A stretch of DNA of 63,597 nt, taken from assembly GCA_005768755.1 (NCBI GenBank), contig VAFL01000018.1, positions 1 to 63,597 of the forward strand, in the 5' to 3' direction. A program made the translations under genes and the position numbers. Origin of the DNA: Paracoccus denitrificans. GTDB lineage: Bacteria; Pseudomonadota; Alphaproteobacteria; Rhodobacterales; Rhodobacteraceae. The notes beneath the pieces are model-generated. The model had not been told where the DNA came from and did no database searches. It saw nothing but the letters and a program-made list of their open reading frames with translations. Positions 24,601 through 33,775 of the stretch are shown here, piece after piece. How positions within the stretch are numbered: the stretch's first letter is position 1; each line of letters opens with the position of its first letter.

Positions 24601-25584
24601 TTACATCGCGTTGATGCGATCAAGCATCCCTTCCGGCCAGTCGGCCGAGATGTCGCTGTCCAGATACATCTGCTGCGCATGAGTGCGGAAGGCGTCCAAG
24701 TCTGGCGTATAGACGTTCAGACCACGCTCGGCGAAGGATTTCGCCAGTTCCTCCTCCTGCTTGAGGTGTTCGGCCTGACTCCAGTCGATGGCCGCGTCGG
24801 CAGCTGCCTGAAACGCAGTCTGCTGTTCGGGGGTCATTTCATCCCAGACGCCCTTGGAAATCACCAGAAGGTCGTAACCCACCAGATGCGAGGTCATCGC
24901 GATCTGCTTCATCACCTCGTAGAACTTCATGTTCTCGACGTTCGGCAAAGGATTGTCCTGACCGTCAATGGCGCCCGTCTGAAGGCCGGTATAGACCTCG
25001 GCATAGGCCATTGGCGTCGGGTTCGCGCCCAGTGACTGACCAAGGAATTGCCACGCATCGCCGCCGGGCATCCGTAGCTTCACACCGGACATGTCTGCGG
25101 GCGTTTTGATTTCCTTGTCGATGTTCAGCCCGACCTGACGGGTCCCGAAATAGGTCGGCCCGAGGATGTGAATGCCAAGCTGCTCCTCTGCCAGGGCTTT
25201 CATTTCGGCCCCCGCTTCGCTTTTGAAGAAATCGCGCATATGCGCCGCGTCGCGGAACAGATAGGCCGATGTCAGGATCGAGAAGGCTGGGATCTGCGTG
25301 GCGATATCCTGTGGCGCGACGTTGCCCATTTCAAGATTGCCGCGCTGGATCGCAATGATCTCGGTCGTCTGCTTGAACAGCGTGCCGCCGTAATACAGCT
25401 CCATCTCGTAGTTGTCGCCAATCGCCTCGGCGAACTGTTTCATCATGTCGGCGCGGATGTCCTGTTCGGAAAACACCGCCGAAAATCGCAGCTTCTGCTT
25501 GTCTTGCGCCATGGCCGGCAGGCCAAGGCCGATGGCCGCAACGGCAACCGCCGCCGCACCAAGTAGCTTGCGTCTGTTGAACAT
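24601..25584 (-). CDS. TRAP transporter substrate-binding protein (DctP), quinate/shikimate operon
   Basis: A 327-residue periplasmic binding protein. The N-terminus MFNRRKLLGAAAVAVAA has a twin-arginine-like signal, with cleavage after LPAMAQ. The mature part includes the carboxylate-contacting region: an Arg in GVKLRMPGG and the hinge segment TGLQTGAIDGQDNPLPNV. I use the ATG at 25584 with GGAGAG 4 nt upstream, not the in-frame start further out. It lies between the AroE-like gene (100 nt away) and dctQ. Confidence 0.92.
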   Translation of the reverse strand: MFNRRKLLGAAAVAVAAIGLGLPAMAQDKQKLRFSAVFSEQDIRADMMKQFAEAIGDNYEMELYYGGTLFKQTTEIIAIQRGNLEMGNVAPQDIATQIPAFSILTSAYLFRDAAHMRDFFKSEAGAEMKALAEEQLGIHILGPTYFGTRQVGLNIDKEIKTPADMSGVKLRMPGGDAWQFLGQSLGANPTPMAYAEVYTGLQTGAIDGQDNPLPNVENMKFYEVMKQIAMTSHLVGYDLLVISKGVWDEMTPEQQTAFQAAADAAIDWSQAEHLKQEEELAKSFAERGLNVYTPDLDAFRTHAQQMYLDSDISADWPEGMLDRINAM

Positions 25585-25683
25585 TCGCTCTCCTCCCAAT
25601 CGAACGATCATTGTTGATTCCCGGCTATATCATATCGTTTTCAAAAAATCGTCTGATATTTTCAGATTCGTGCGTCATTTTCT

Positions 25684-26517
25684 CTAGTAACTGATATTAG
25701 CGTACTTGCGCAGCTCCTCGGGTGTTGTCGCTGGAAAGCCGAAGAATTCCAGATAGGCCGGGATCTGCTCGAATAGCATGTCTGTCCCGATCTGCACCGC
25801 GCAGCCTCGGGCCCTTGCTGCGGCAAGAAAGGCAGTCTCCTCGGCTTTCATGACAACCTCGCCCACGAAAGTCTGCGCGCCGATCCGGTCGACGGGCATG
25901 GGCATCGGATCGCCCGCGCTCATGCCCATGGGTGTCGCGTTGACCGCGATATCGAAGCCTGCGGGGTCATTGCTGCCGGTGGTCACGCTCAGGTTCGGAT
26001 AGGCATCGCGCAGCCGATCGGCCAGCCCCTCTGCCGATGCGCCATTGATGTCATAAAGCCCCAACCGCGCCACACCTGCCGCTGCGAGCGACGCAGCAAT
26101 GGCCGAGCCGACACCGCCAGAGCCGACCACGAGCGCCGATGCCCCGGCAGCCGCACGCCCCTTGCGGATCATTCCCCGCACAAAGCCCTCTCCATCGAAC
26201 ATGTCACCGATCAGCCTGCCGTCGGCGTCGGACCTGACTGCATTGCACGCCCCGCAGATGCGCACGGCCGGGCTTGCTTCATCCAGCAACGCCACGACAG
26301 CGACCTTGTGCGGCATGGTGATCAGTGCCCCGGCGAAGTTGCGCAGGCGGGCCACCAAGGGCAGGAAACGCGGGAAATCTTCCGGCTCGCATCCCATGGG
26401 CATGACAACGGCCGGAATGCCGCGCGCATCGAACCACGGGTTGTAGATCATCGGTGCCTTGAAGCTTTCCGTCGGAACGCCGAGATGGGCAAGCAGCTGG
26501 GTGTGACCTGTGATCAT
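25684..26517 (-). CDS. Shikimate/quinate dehydrogenase (AroE-like)
   Basis: 277 residues in the shikimate dehydrogenase fold. The catalytic Lys lies in ALITMPHKVAVVALLDE, the NAD(P) loop is VVGSGGVGSAIAASLA, and the C-terminal Asn/Asp pattern follows as VNATPMGMSAGDPMP. The substrate-binding N-terminus is KAPMIYNPWF instead of the SPxxHN of biosynthetic AroE, so it belongs to a catabolic subgroup. It probably oxidises quinate to 3-dehydroquinate or shikimate to 3-dehydroshikimate. It sits 16 nt downstream of the dehydroshikimate dehydratase gene. Confidence 0.86.
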   Translation of the reverse strand: MITGHTQLLAHLGVPTESFKAPMIYNPWFDARGIPAVVMPMGCEPEDFPRFLPLVARLRNFAGALITMPHKVAVVALLDEASPAVRICGACNAVRSDADGRLIGDMFDGEGFVRGMIRKGRAAAGASALVVGSGGVGSAIAASLAAAGVARLGLYDINGASAEGLADRLRDAYPNLSVTTGSNDPAGFDIAVNATPMGMSAGDPMPMPVDRIGAQTFVGEVVMKAEETAFLAAARARGCAVQIGTDMLFEQIPAYLEFFGFPATTPEELRKYANISY

Positions 26518-26533
26518 GCTCCCTCCGGGTTCA

Positions 26534-28426
26534 TCATGCGCGCGGGAATGACTTGCCGCGCAACAACCGCTTCAGCGCGGCAATGCGGATAGGTGCATTG
26601 GACGCGCCATACCCGTCATAACCACCGCGTCGTTCGACGATCTCGAAAAACAGGCCGCCCTGCAAGGGTCGTCCGTAGAACTGGAAGAACTCGCCGCCCG
26701 CATCATCTGCTTCGTAAAGGATATTCCCGCGTCGTAGCGCAGCGATTTTCGCGTCTTCCAGACCATAGCGCGCCCGAAGGTCATCATAATAATTCTCGGC
26801 AATCGGCAACTGCTCGAACCCGGCGCCGATCATCTGCTCGGCGCTGGCGAAGATGTCGCGGGACGCCAGCGCAATATGCTGCACGGCAGAGCCCATGGAA
26901 TCGGCCAGAAAGCCGCCAGCCAAAGTCCGATGTGACTGCGCACCGTTCAGCGTGATCCTGGTTCCGCCGTCGGGCGCGGCAAGCGCCTGACTGCGGACAA
27001 GTCCGTCCGGGTCGATCACGTCCAGCATCGGGCGGGCACGCATGTCGAAAATGGAGGTGTAAAACAGCGCCCAACTGAGCATTTCGTCATAATTCATCGT
27101 CTCGGCGATGTGGTCGACACGTGTCAGACCAAAATCTGGCGTTTTTTCATCAGTCTGGCGGAACTCGACGTCCCAGACATCGGACAGGCCGCTTTTGGCG
27201 TCAATGAAGTGCAGGATCGACCCGCCGACACCGCGGATTGCGGGGATATCCATCTCTCCCGGTCCGGTCGGCTGGCTGAAAAGCGTGGCGTCCAGTGCGG
27301 CGGCGCGGGTAACCGTGGCATGCGCGTCCTCTACCCGCAGGCCGATGTCACAAATGCCCGTACCGTGCGTCAGGTAGAAACTGTGGGCAAAGCCAGCCTG
27401 ATCCGTGTTCACGACAATACGGATGTCGCCCTGCTGCCAGACCGTGACCGACTTGTTGCGATGTTCGCCCGCGCGTCGGAACCCCAGTTGGGCAAGCGCC
27501 GCCTCCAGCGCCGGTGCCTCGGTCGGGTTCGAGGCGAATTCGATAAACTCCACCCCGTCAACCCGGATATTGTCCGGTATGTCGGGAAGATCGACATTCA
27601 ACTGAGGTTCGGACCGACGCACGCGATCCATCAGCCAGATCAACGAACGATGGCCGTCCCGCGCGATACCGTCTGGACTGCCGCCGCGGAACTGGTCGTT
27701 AAAAATCTCCAGCGACAGGGGGCCATCGTAGCCTGTGGCCATAACGGCACGCATGAAATCGACGACCGGCAAATCCCCCTCGCCCGGCATGTTGCGGAAA
27801 TGGCGCGACCAATACAGCAGGTCCATTTCGATCATGGGGGCGTCGGCGAGTTGGACGAAGAAGATCTTGTCACCGGGTATACGCCGAATGGTTTCGGGGT
27901 CGATCTTGCGGCCAAGGGTGTGGAAGCTGTCCAGGATCAGACCGAGTGCGGGGTGATCCGCGCGGCGCACGATTTCCCATGCGTCACGATGATCGTTGAC
28001 ATAGCGGCCCCAGGCAAGCGCCTCATACCCCAGCCGCAACCCACGTTCGGCGGCAATGCCTGCCAGTTCCGCCATGTCGTCAGCCGCGCGATCAATTCCG
28101 CCCATGGCCTGAGGATGCACGGAAGAACAGATCAGCATCTGCTGCGCGCCCAGTTCCGCCATCAGATCAAACTTGTGACGGGCGCGATCAAAGGCCCGGC
28201 TGCGCAACGGCTCTGGCAGACCCTCAAAATCGCGGAATGGCTGGAACAGCATGCATTCCAGACCGTGATCGCCGATCATCTGCCCGATTTCGCGCGGGCT
28301 GGCTGCATCCTGCAGAAAATCCTGTTCGAAAATCTCCAGCCCGTCAAACCCGGCCTTGGCAATCGCAGCGAGTTTCTCGCGTAGATTTCCGGCAATCGAC
28401 ACGGTGGCAATCGAGGTTTTCAGCAT
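26534..28426 (-). CDS. 3-dehydroshikimate dehydratase, TIM barrel fused to HPPD-like domain
   Basis: 630 residues. The N-terminal half (about 1-280) is an AP-endonuclease-2-type TIM barrel with the metal-binding pattern of QuiC/AsbF enzymes (LGLILDSFHTLGRK, DKIFFVQLADAP, LSLEIFNDQFRGG). The C-terminal half (about 300-620) is a 4-hydroxyphenylpyruvate dioxygenase-like VOC domain (LTRVDHIAETMNYDEMLSW, GGEFFQFYGRPL). This fusion is known from QsuB/QuiC1, where the barrel makes protocatechuate from dehydroshikimate. The VOC half keeps its iron-ligand positions by eye but its role is not established. It is the first gene of the operon. Confidence 0.9.
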   Translation of the reverse strand: MLKTSIATVSIAGNLREKLAAIAKAGFDGLEIFEQDFLQDAASPREIGQMIGDHGLECMLFQPFRDFEGLPEPLRSRAFDRARHKFDLMAELGAQQMLICSSVHPQAMGGIDRAADDMAELAGIAAERGLRLGYEALAWGRYVNDHRDAWEIVRRADHPALGLILDSFHTLGRKIDPETIRRIPGDKIFFVQLADAPMIEMDLLYWSRHFRNMPGEGDLPVVDFMRAVMATGYDGPLSLEIFNDQFRGGSPDGIARDGHRSLIWLMDRVRRSEPQLNVDLPDIPDNIRVDGVEFIEFASNPTEAPALEAALAQLGFRRAGEHRNKSVTVWQQGDIRIVVNTDQAGFAHSFYLTHGTGICDIGLRVEDAHATVTRAAALDATLFSQPTGPGEMDIPAIRGVGGSILHFIDAKSGLSDVWDVEFRQTDEKTPDFGLTRVDHIAETMNYDEMLSWALFYTSIFDMRARPMLDVIDPDGLVRSQALAAPDGGTRITLNGAQSHRTLAGGFLADSMGSAVQHIALASRDIFASAEQMIGAGFEQLPIAENYYDDLRARYGLEDAKIAALRRGNILYEADDAGGEFFQFYGRPLQGGLFFEIVERRGGYDGYGASNAPIRIAALKRLLRGKSFPRA

Positions 28427-28508
28427 TTCTCACCCAAGGCTGCGGCGCAGTTCAGCGAATTAAATCTGACACTAGTCCGCTGGCTGTCGTCACGCAATCA
28501 CGCACGGC

Positions 28509-30476
28509 TTATGGGGCCGGCAGTGGGTCAAGCCAATGGTCGATGCTGATCCGGCTGCCGTCGTCCCGCATGAGGTGAAAATTGCGCGTCACAGCCCCTG
28601 TCTCCAGCTCGACCGAGCTGAAGCGCCCCTCCAGAAGTGGCTGGGGCACCCGCGTCCAGAACACCCATGAACCATCCTCTTGCTGCAACGCAATGAAATC
28701 CCGGTCAGAGCGCGAGGCGCGTTGTGTGTTCCCGATAATGAACTTGCGGAACTGTCCCTTCATCATCTCCTTCCGCGCCAGGTCATAGGCTTCGAACAAA
28801 TCGCCTTTGTAGCCAAGGACAAGCCCCTCATCGCCAATCGATCTGATCCTGTCATATTCTATCGGCAGCAGAAGCCTGTCGCGGTCAGGTACATAAAAGC
28901 CGCGCTTACCGGCCTTTACAAGATCGAACGCAGGCGCCAGATCGCCAGAATATTCCGACCGTTCGATAGCATCATATTCGCTTGGCAGGATCGTGTTGCC
29001 CTGTTCGTCGATCATGCCAAAAAGCCCGTCGCTGCGCACGATATGGCCGCCCTGGAAGTTCGACAGAACCTCGACCGGCATCTCAAGACTTTCTTCCGCC
29101 GTCACATCGATCGTGACCGAGTTGCCCGGCCACGACGCGGTTATCTGATCGCCATCAATCTGAACGCGTGTGTATTTTCCGAGATGAGGCGCGATCTTCT
29201 TTGCAAATGCGATCTCTGGCATGCCATCCAGATCGACGCCTGCAAATATACCGGCAAGATTGCGGCATTGCGGCAGAGACGAGCCATAGCTTTGTAGCGC
29301 GAGGACCAACTGCCTGCCGTCCTGAGGGTCCCCGATCGGATAATAACGCTGGGGGAAGCAGCGGAGCGCGTCTTTATCCACCTCGACCCGCACGGCCGGA
29401 TCAGTCATCTCGCCCACGATATCGAAATCGGGCGCTGCAAAGACGTCTCCTTCAGGCAGATGACCGAAGCGGATCTGAACCTGCATACGCTCCATCCCCT
29501 CTGCCTGGGCATCGGTACTGTAGTCCTTGTGGAAAAGGTCAGATCTCAACAGCTCGACTGGTTGCAGCGCGCGGGTCAGCCATCTGCTCAACTCCTCGGG
29601 CGTCGGCCTGGGGGACGCAATATATTCGCCATCCTTCAGCGCAAACGGCACATCATCGGTCGTGAGGCTGTTCAGAACAGCGACAAATTGCGCAGCCTCA
29701 GCATCGGTTTCCGCCTGAAACCTTGCCACGGCATAGTCCCCCCCACCAGTCAGGATGCGGGCGATCAAATGGTAGTCACCGTTTTGCGTTCGCGCAATCC
29801 AGCGGTCGTCCGCCAGCTCTCTGGCGCCGGAAAACTGGTCGCGGAAATCGGCGATATCGGCAGCAGCGTCATTTGCGTGGGCGATGGTCATCCGGTATTC
29901 CAAACCGAACTCCTGCGTCGCCGACCGGATCACCGCAGGCTGATCGGGTTGGCCATCGACGAAAGCCAATGTCACATCGTCGTTGAGCTGCAGCCCAAGG
30001 TCGGCGCCAAGAATGGGCGCGGACCATGTCGGCGTCAGCTGTGCATTCGCGATACGTTCGTATTGCGCATCAATCTTCTGCCTTTCCGCCGCGGCATCTG
30101 ACTGCCACCTGGCCCGTGCCTGCGCATCGAGCGGCCGCAAGCCAACTGCCTGTTGCGTCGCCGCACCCACCCGTTCAAACGATACCTTGCCGTCATCCCC
30201 GACTGAATAATCAACCCGGCCAGTCGCACCTGCCAAGGGAATCAGAACCTGCGCAACCGGCACGAAGACCGCGCGCATTGCACGTTCGTCATCGGCCTCG
30301 CGGAAGGTCACCACTGGCAGGAAGCGGCTGACCTCGACCAGGTCGTTGCCGCCTTCGGCTGCCGGAAGATCCGGCTGATAGGCCCCGGCCGGAATATCAC
30401 GCAGCACCATAAACCCGAGCCAGAGGATCAGCAGCAATCCGAACAGTCCGGCAAAAAGAAAACGGATGACGCGCAT
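28509..30476 (-). CDS. Membrane-anchored protein with WG-like repeats, function unknown
   Basis: 655 residues from the ATG at 30476. It begins MRVIRFLFAG and has one N-terminal membrane helix (about 5-25), so the rest is probably periplasmic. I recognise no enzyme domain. Near residues 480-570 there are repeats resembling WG/KWG beta motifs (SDGLFGMIDEQGNTILPSEYDAI, then GKRGFYVPDRDRLLLPIEYD). In this repeat type 'G.yG.id..G..i.p..yd' recurs. The N-terminal part includes a hydrophilic stretch rich in charged residues. It sits alone between the quinate operon and the alcohol dehydrogenase operon, on the same strand as both. Confidence 0.7.
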   Translation of the reverse strand: MRVIRFLFAGLFGLLLILWLGFMVLRDIPAGAYQPDLPAAEGGNDLVEVSRFLPVVTFREADDERAMRAVFVPVAQVLIPLAGATGRVDYSVGDDGKVSFERVGAATQQAVGLRPLDAQARARWQSDAAAERQKIDAQYERIANAQLTPTWSAPILGADLGLQLNDDVTLAFVDGQPDQPAVIRSATQEFGLEYRMTIAHANDAAADIADFRDQFSGARELADDRWIARTQNGDYHLIARILTGGGDYAVARFQAETDAEAAQFVAVLNSLTTDDVPFALKDGEYIASPRPTPEELSRWLTRALQPVELLRSDLFHKDYSTDAQAEGMERMQVQIRFGHLPEGDVFAAPDFDIVGEMTDPAVRVEVDKDALRCFPQRYYPIGDPQDGRQLVLALQSYGSSLPQCRNLAGIFAGVDLDGMPEIAFAKKIAPHLGKYTRVQIDGDQITASWPGNSVTIDVTAEESLEMPVEVLSNFQGGHIVRSDGLFGMIDEQGNTILPSEYDAIERSEYSGDLAPAFDLVKAGKRGFYVPDRDRLLLPIEYDRIRSIGDEGLVLGYKGDLFEAYDLARKEMMKGQFRKFIIGNTQRASRSDRDFIALQQEDGSWVFWTRVPQPLLEGRFSSVELETGAVTRNFHLMRDDGSRISIDHWLDPLPAP

Positions 30477-30584
30477 GAAAGACCTTAACCACAGCTGGGG
30501 CCTTGTTAAAAGCCGACCGGCCCCGGCACAAGCCCGGCCCATGTCCCTAGGATTTCCGGCCTGTCTAATTCAGGCGCGGCGCAA

Positions 30585-30935
30585 TCATGCACGGGCGGGA
30601 TGATCTGGTTTGGCGCAGATATCTGACCGGGTCAGAAATCGCTTCTCGCGCCCGTTATCAAGGCTGAACATACCGCCGCGACCCGGTACCACGTCGATGA
30701 TCAGGTCGGTATGCTTCCAGGTTTCGTATTGCGAGGCCGAGATGTAGAAGGGTGCGCCGCCGATTTCCCCAAGCTTTACATCGCGCTCGCTGACCTTGAA
30801 GTCGTCCTGCGGGTAACACATGGGCGAAGACCCGTCGCAGCAGCCGCCGGATTGGTGAAACAGGACCGGGCCATGATCGGCGGTGATTTCCGCGATCAAG
30901 TCCAGTGCGGCATCGGTTGCGGTGACGGTGGACAT
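30585..30935 (-). CDS. DUF779 protein of the alcohol/aldehyde oxidation operon
   Basis: A 116-residue DUF779 protein. The family's conserved cysteines are visible in HQSGGCCDGSSPMCYP, and the WKHTDLIIDVVPGRGGMFSLDN block is also typical. DUF779 genes are repeatedly found beside aldehyde dehydrogenases of the acetaldehyde type; a metal- or cofactor-related role is suspected but unproven. Start at ATG 30935. It is separated from the alcohol dehydrogenase gene by an 11-bp hairpin. Confidence 0.88.
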   Translation of the reverse strand: MSTVTATDAALDLIAEITADHGPVLFHQSGGCCDGSSPMCYPQDDFKVSERDVKLGEIGGAPFYISASQYETWKHTDLIIDVVPGRGGMFSLDNGREKRFLTRSDICAKPDHPARA

Positions 30936-30955
30936 GGCTTTCTTCCTTCCCGACA

Positions 30956-30982
30956 GCTGCGGCGGGGCCGACCCGCCGCAGC
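30956..30982 (-). promoter_or_regulatory. Strong intercistronic hairpin between adh and DUF779
   Basis: GCTGCGGCGGG and CCCGCCGCAGC form a perfect 11-bp stem with a 5-nt loop, 8 nt after the alcohol dehydrogenase stop. No T-run follows on the minus strand. It may partially terminate transcription or protect the upstream message. Confidence 0.55.
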
Positions 30983-30990
30983 CCATCATA

Positions 30991-32019
30991 TCACGACGAC
31001 ATGTCCAGCACGATACGGCCGTCGATCTGGCCCTTTTCCATCCTGCTGAAAATATCGTTGATATTGTCCAGCGGTTCGGCAGCGATGTGGGCGTGGACTT
31101 TACCTGCACCGGCGAAATCCAGCGATTCCTGCAGGTCCAGACGCGTCCCAACGATAGAGCCGCGGATGGTCAGCCCGTTCAGCACCGTATCGAAGATCGG
31201 CAGCGGGAAATCGCCGGGCGGCAGTCCGTTCAGCGCGATGGTGCCGCCACGTCGCGCCATGCCAAGCGCCTGCGCGAAAGCAGGACGGGACACGGCCGTG
31301 ACCAGCACACCATGCATCCCGCCGACCTCTTTCTTCAGAGTATCGCCGGGATCGTTTTCCATCGCATTGACGGTCAGTTCGGCGCCCAGTTCCTTTGCCA
31401 GCTTCAGCTTCGCAGGGTCGATATCGACCGCCGCCACCCGCAGCCCCATGGCCTTGGCGTATTGCACCGCCATATGGCCCAGCCCGCCAATCCCCGAAAT
31501 TGCCACCCAGTCGCCGGGCTTGGTGTCAGTCATCTTCAGGCCCTTATAGACCGTGACGCCTGCGCACAGGATCGGCGCGATTTCGACGAAGCCGACATTT
31601 TCCGGCAGGTGACCGACGAAATTCGGGTCGGCAATCGCGTAATCCGCGAACCCACCATTCACCGAATAGCCGGTATTCTGCTGGCTTTCGCACAGGGTTT
31701 CCCAGCCGCCAAGGCAATGCTCGCAGTGCCCGCACGCGGTATATAGCCACGGCACCCCCACACGGTCGCCTTCCTTGACGTTCTTGACCCCCTGCCCCAC
31801 CCCCGAGACATAGCCCACGCCCTCATGACCCGGAATGAAGGGCGGATTTGGCTTGACCGGCCAGTCGCCATGGGCGGCATGCAGGTCGGTGTGGCAGACG
31901 CCGCAAGCCTCGATCTTGACCTGGATCTGGCCCGGTCCTGGTTCGGGGACTGGCGCATCCTCGATCTCCAACGGTTTTCCGAATTCGCGGACAACTGCGG
32001 CTTTCATCTTCTTGGCCAT
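30991..32019 (-). CDS. Zinc-dependent alcohol dehydrogenase (AdhP/AdhA type)
   Basis: A 342-residue medium-chain dehydrogenase. The catalytic zinc site is visible as CGVCHTDLHAAHGDW and GHEGVGYV, the structural zinc as CGHCEHCLGGWETLC, and the NAD loop as ISGIGGLGHMAVQYAKAMG. It oxidises short alcohols to aldehydes, which the upstream aldehyde dehydrogenase would take on. GGAGA 6 nt before ATG 32019 favours this start over the ATG four codons earlier. Confidence 0.94.
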   Translation of the reverse strand: MAKKMKAAVVREFGKPLEIEDAPVPEPGPGQIQVKIEACGVCHTDLHAAHGDWPVKPNPPFIPGHEGVGYVSGVGQGVKNVKEGDRVGVPWLYTACGHCEHCLGGWETLCESQQNTGYSVNGGFADYAIADPNFVGHLPENVGFVEIAPILCAGVTVYKGLKMTDTKPGDWVAISGIGGLGHMAVQYAKAMGLRVAAVDIDPAKLKLAKELGAELTVNAMENDPGDTLKKEVGGMHGVLVTAVSRPAFAQALGMARRGGTIALNGLPPGDFPLPIFDTVLNGLTIRGSIVGTRLDLQESLDFAGAGKVHAHIAAEPLDNINDIFSRMEKGQIDGRIVLDMSS

Positions 32020-32049
32020 AATATTCTCCATCGGTTAAACATGACTTTC

Positions 32050-32097
32050 CCGCCCGCCGGGGCGGTTCAATGACCAGGGGGCCATGACAGCCCCCTG
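32050..32097 (-). promoter_or_regulatory. Two hairpins between aldehyde and alcohol dehydrogenase genes
   Basis: CAGGGGGC/GCCCCCTG (32075-32097, loop 7) and CCGCCC/GGGCGG (32050-32065, loop 4) lie between the aldehyde dehydrogenase stop (32116) and the alcohol dehydrogenase start (32019). They probably set relative expression within the operon. Confidence 0.45.
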
Positions 32098-32115
32098 CCC
32101 CAGCTTCATGGCGGA

Positions 32116-33642
32116 TCAGAAAAAGCCCAGTTTCTTGGGTGAATAGCTGACCAGCATGTTCTTTGTCTGTTGATAATGGTCGAGCATCATCTTGTGGTTC
32201 TCGCGCCCGATTCCTGACTGCTTGTATCCGCCAAAGGCCGCATGTGCCGGATAAGCGTGATAGCAGTTCGTCCAGACCCGGCCCGCCTTGATCGCGCGGC
32301 CCATCCGGTAGCAGGTATTGGCATCGCGCGACCACAAACCGGCACCGAGGCCGTAAAGCGTGTCATTCGCGATTTCCAACGCTTCTTCCTTGTCCTTGAA
32401 GGTTGTCACGGACACGACCGGGCCAAAGATTTCCTCCTGGAAGACGCGCATCTTGTTGTTGCCCTTGAAGACAGTCGGCTTGACGTAATAGCCGTCAGAC
32501 AGATCGCCCCCCAGGTCGGCGGCCTCACCCCCTGTCAGGACCTCGGCGCCTTCCTTGCGACCGATATCCATGTAGGACAGGATCTTTTCCTTCTGCTCGG
32601 ATGATGCCTGCGCGCCGATCATGGTGTCGCTTTCGCGCGGATCGCCCTGCTTGATCGCCTCGACCCGTTTCAGGGCGCGCTCCATGAATTCATCATAGAT
32701 CGATTCCTGGATCAGCGCGCGCGACGGGCAGGTGCAGACCTCGCCCTGGTTCAGCGCGAACATGGTGAAGCCTTCCAGCGCCTTGTCGAAGAAATCGTCA
32801 TCCTCGCGGGCGACATCTTCGAAGAAGATGTTCGGCGACTTGCCGCCCAGTTCCAGCGTCACCGGGATCAGGTTTTCCGCCGCATATTGCATGATCAGCC
32901 GGCCGGTGGTGGTTTCGCCCGTGAAGGCGATCTTGGCGATGCGGGGGTTCGATGCCAGCGGCTTGCCCGCCTCCAGCCCGAAGCCGTTGACGATATTCAG
33001 GACGCCCGGCGGAAGAATATCCGCAATGACGTCCATGAAGACAAGGATGCTGGCCGGCGTCTGTTCGGCCGGTTTCATCACCACGCAGTTACCCGCAGCA
33101 ATTGCCGGCGCCAGCTTCCACGCCGCCATCAGCAGCGGGAAGTTCCACGGGATGATCTGGCCCACAACACCAAGCGGTTCGTGGAAGTGATAGGCAATGG
33201 TGTCGGCGTCGATTTCCGAGATTCCGCCTTCCTGCGCCCGCAGAACGCCCGCGAAGTAGCGGAAATGGTCAATCGCCAAAGGAACATCGGCGGCCATGGT
33301 TTCGCGTATGGGCTTGCCATTGTCCCACGTCTCGGCGGTGGCAAGACGTTCCAGGTTTGCCTCCATCCGATCGGCAATTTTCAGCAGCAGATTCGCACGT
33401 TCCGTGGTCGAGGCATTGCCCCACTTGTCCTTGGCCTTATGCGCGGCATCCAGCGCCAGTTCGATGTCATCGGCGTTCGAACGCGCGATCTGGCCGACGA
33501 CGGCGCCGGTAATCGGTGTGATATTGTCAAAATAGCGTTCGGAACGGGGTGCCACCCATTCACCGCCAATGAAATTGTCATAACGTTGGGCAAAAGGGTT
33601 GGTGCTGATGCCGGTCATGCCTTTCGGCTGGTCGTTAGCCAT
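32116..33642 (-). CDS. Aldehyde dehydrogenase (acetaldehyde type, ExaC/AldB-like)
   Basis: A 508-residue NAD-dependent aldehyde dehydrogenase. Visible are the cofactor loop IAKIAFTGETTTGRLIMQYA, catalytic Glu in LELGGKSPNIFFEDV, catalytic Cys in FALNQGEVCTCPSRAL, and EEIFGPVVSVTTF. The NQGEVCTC active site and the C-terminal TKNMLVSYSPKKLGFF are typical of the acetaldehyde/chloroacetaldehyde branch. The start at 33642 has GGAGGAG immediately upstream. A Fis-type regulator gene and a perfect inverted repeat lie upstream. Confidence 0.94.
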   Translation of the reverse strand: MANDQPKGMTGISTNPFAQRYDNFIGGEWVAPRSERYFDNITPITGAVVGQIARSNADDIELALDAAHKAKDKWGNASTTERANLLLKIADRMEANLERLATAETWDNGKPIRETMAADVPLAIDHFRYFAGVLRAQEGGISEIDADTIAYHFHEPLGVVGQIIPWNFPLLMAAWKLAPAIAAGNCVVMKPAEQTPASILVFMDVIADILPPGVLNIVNGFGLEAGKPLASNPRIAKIAFTGETTTGRLIMQYAAENLIPVTLELGGKSPNIFFEDVAREDDDFFDKALEGFTMFALNQGEVCTCPSRALIQESIYDEFMERALKRVEAIKQGDPRESDTMIGAQASSEQKEKILSYMDIGRKEGAEVLTGGEAADLGGDLSDGYYVKPTVFKGNNKMRVFQEEIFGPVVSVTTFKDKEEALEIANDTLYGLGAGLWSRDANTCYRMGRAIKAGRVWTNCYHAYPAHAAFGGYKQSGIGRENHKMMLDHYQQTKNMLVSYSPKKLGFF

Positions 33643-33746
33643 GATGATCTCCTCCTCCAAAACCCGGCGCGTTGACGTCCGGGGATGGATTGAAGATCGG
33701 GGACGCGGCGGTCTCGCTCAATCCGGGAGGCAGAGAGTCCGAAACG

Positions 33747-33770
33747 ATCTGTCTCAATGTTGAGACAGAT
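33747..33770. promoter_or_regulatory. Perfect inverted repeat, probable activator site for the aldehyde dehydrogenase operon
   Basis: ATCTGTCTCA and TGAGACAGAT form a perfect 10-bp inverted repeat around ATGT. It lies 105 nt upstream of the aldehyde dehydrogenase start and just after the regulator stop. This distance suits an upstream activator site for the adjacent AcoR-like protein. I see no -24/-12 sigma54 promoter in between. Confidence 0.6.
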
Positions 33771-33775
33771 TGCCG

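Noticed and set aside
33643..33746. A sigma54 (-24/-12) promoter before the aldehyde dehydrogenase
   Set aside because: No TGGCAC-N5-TTGC pattern is present on the minus strand, and the regulator has no AAA+ domain.
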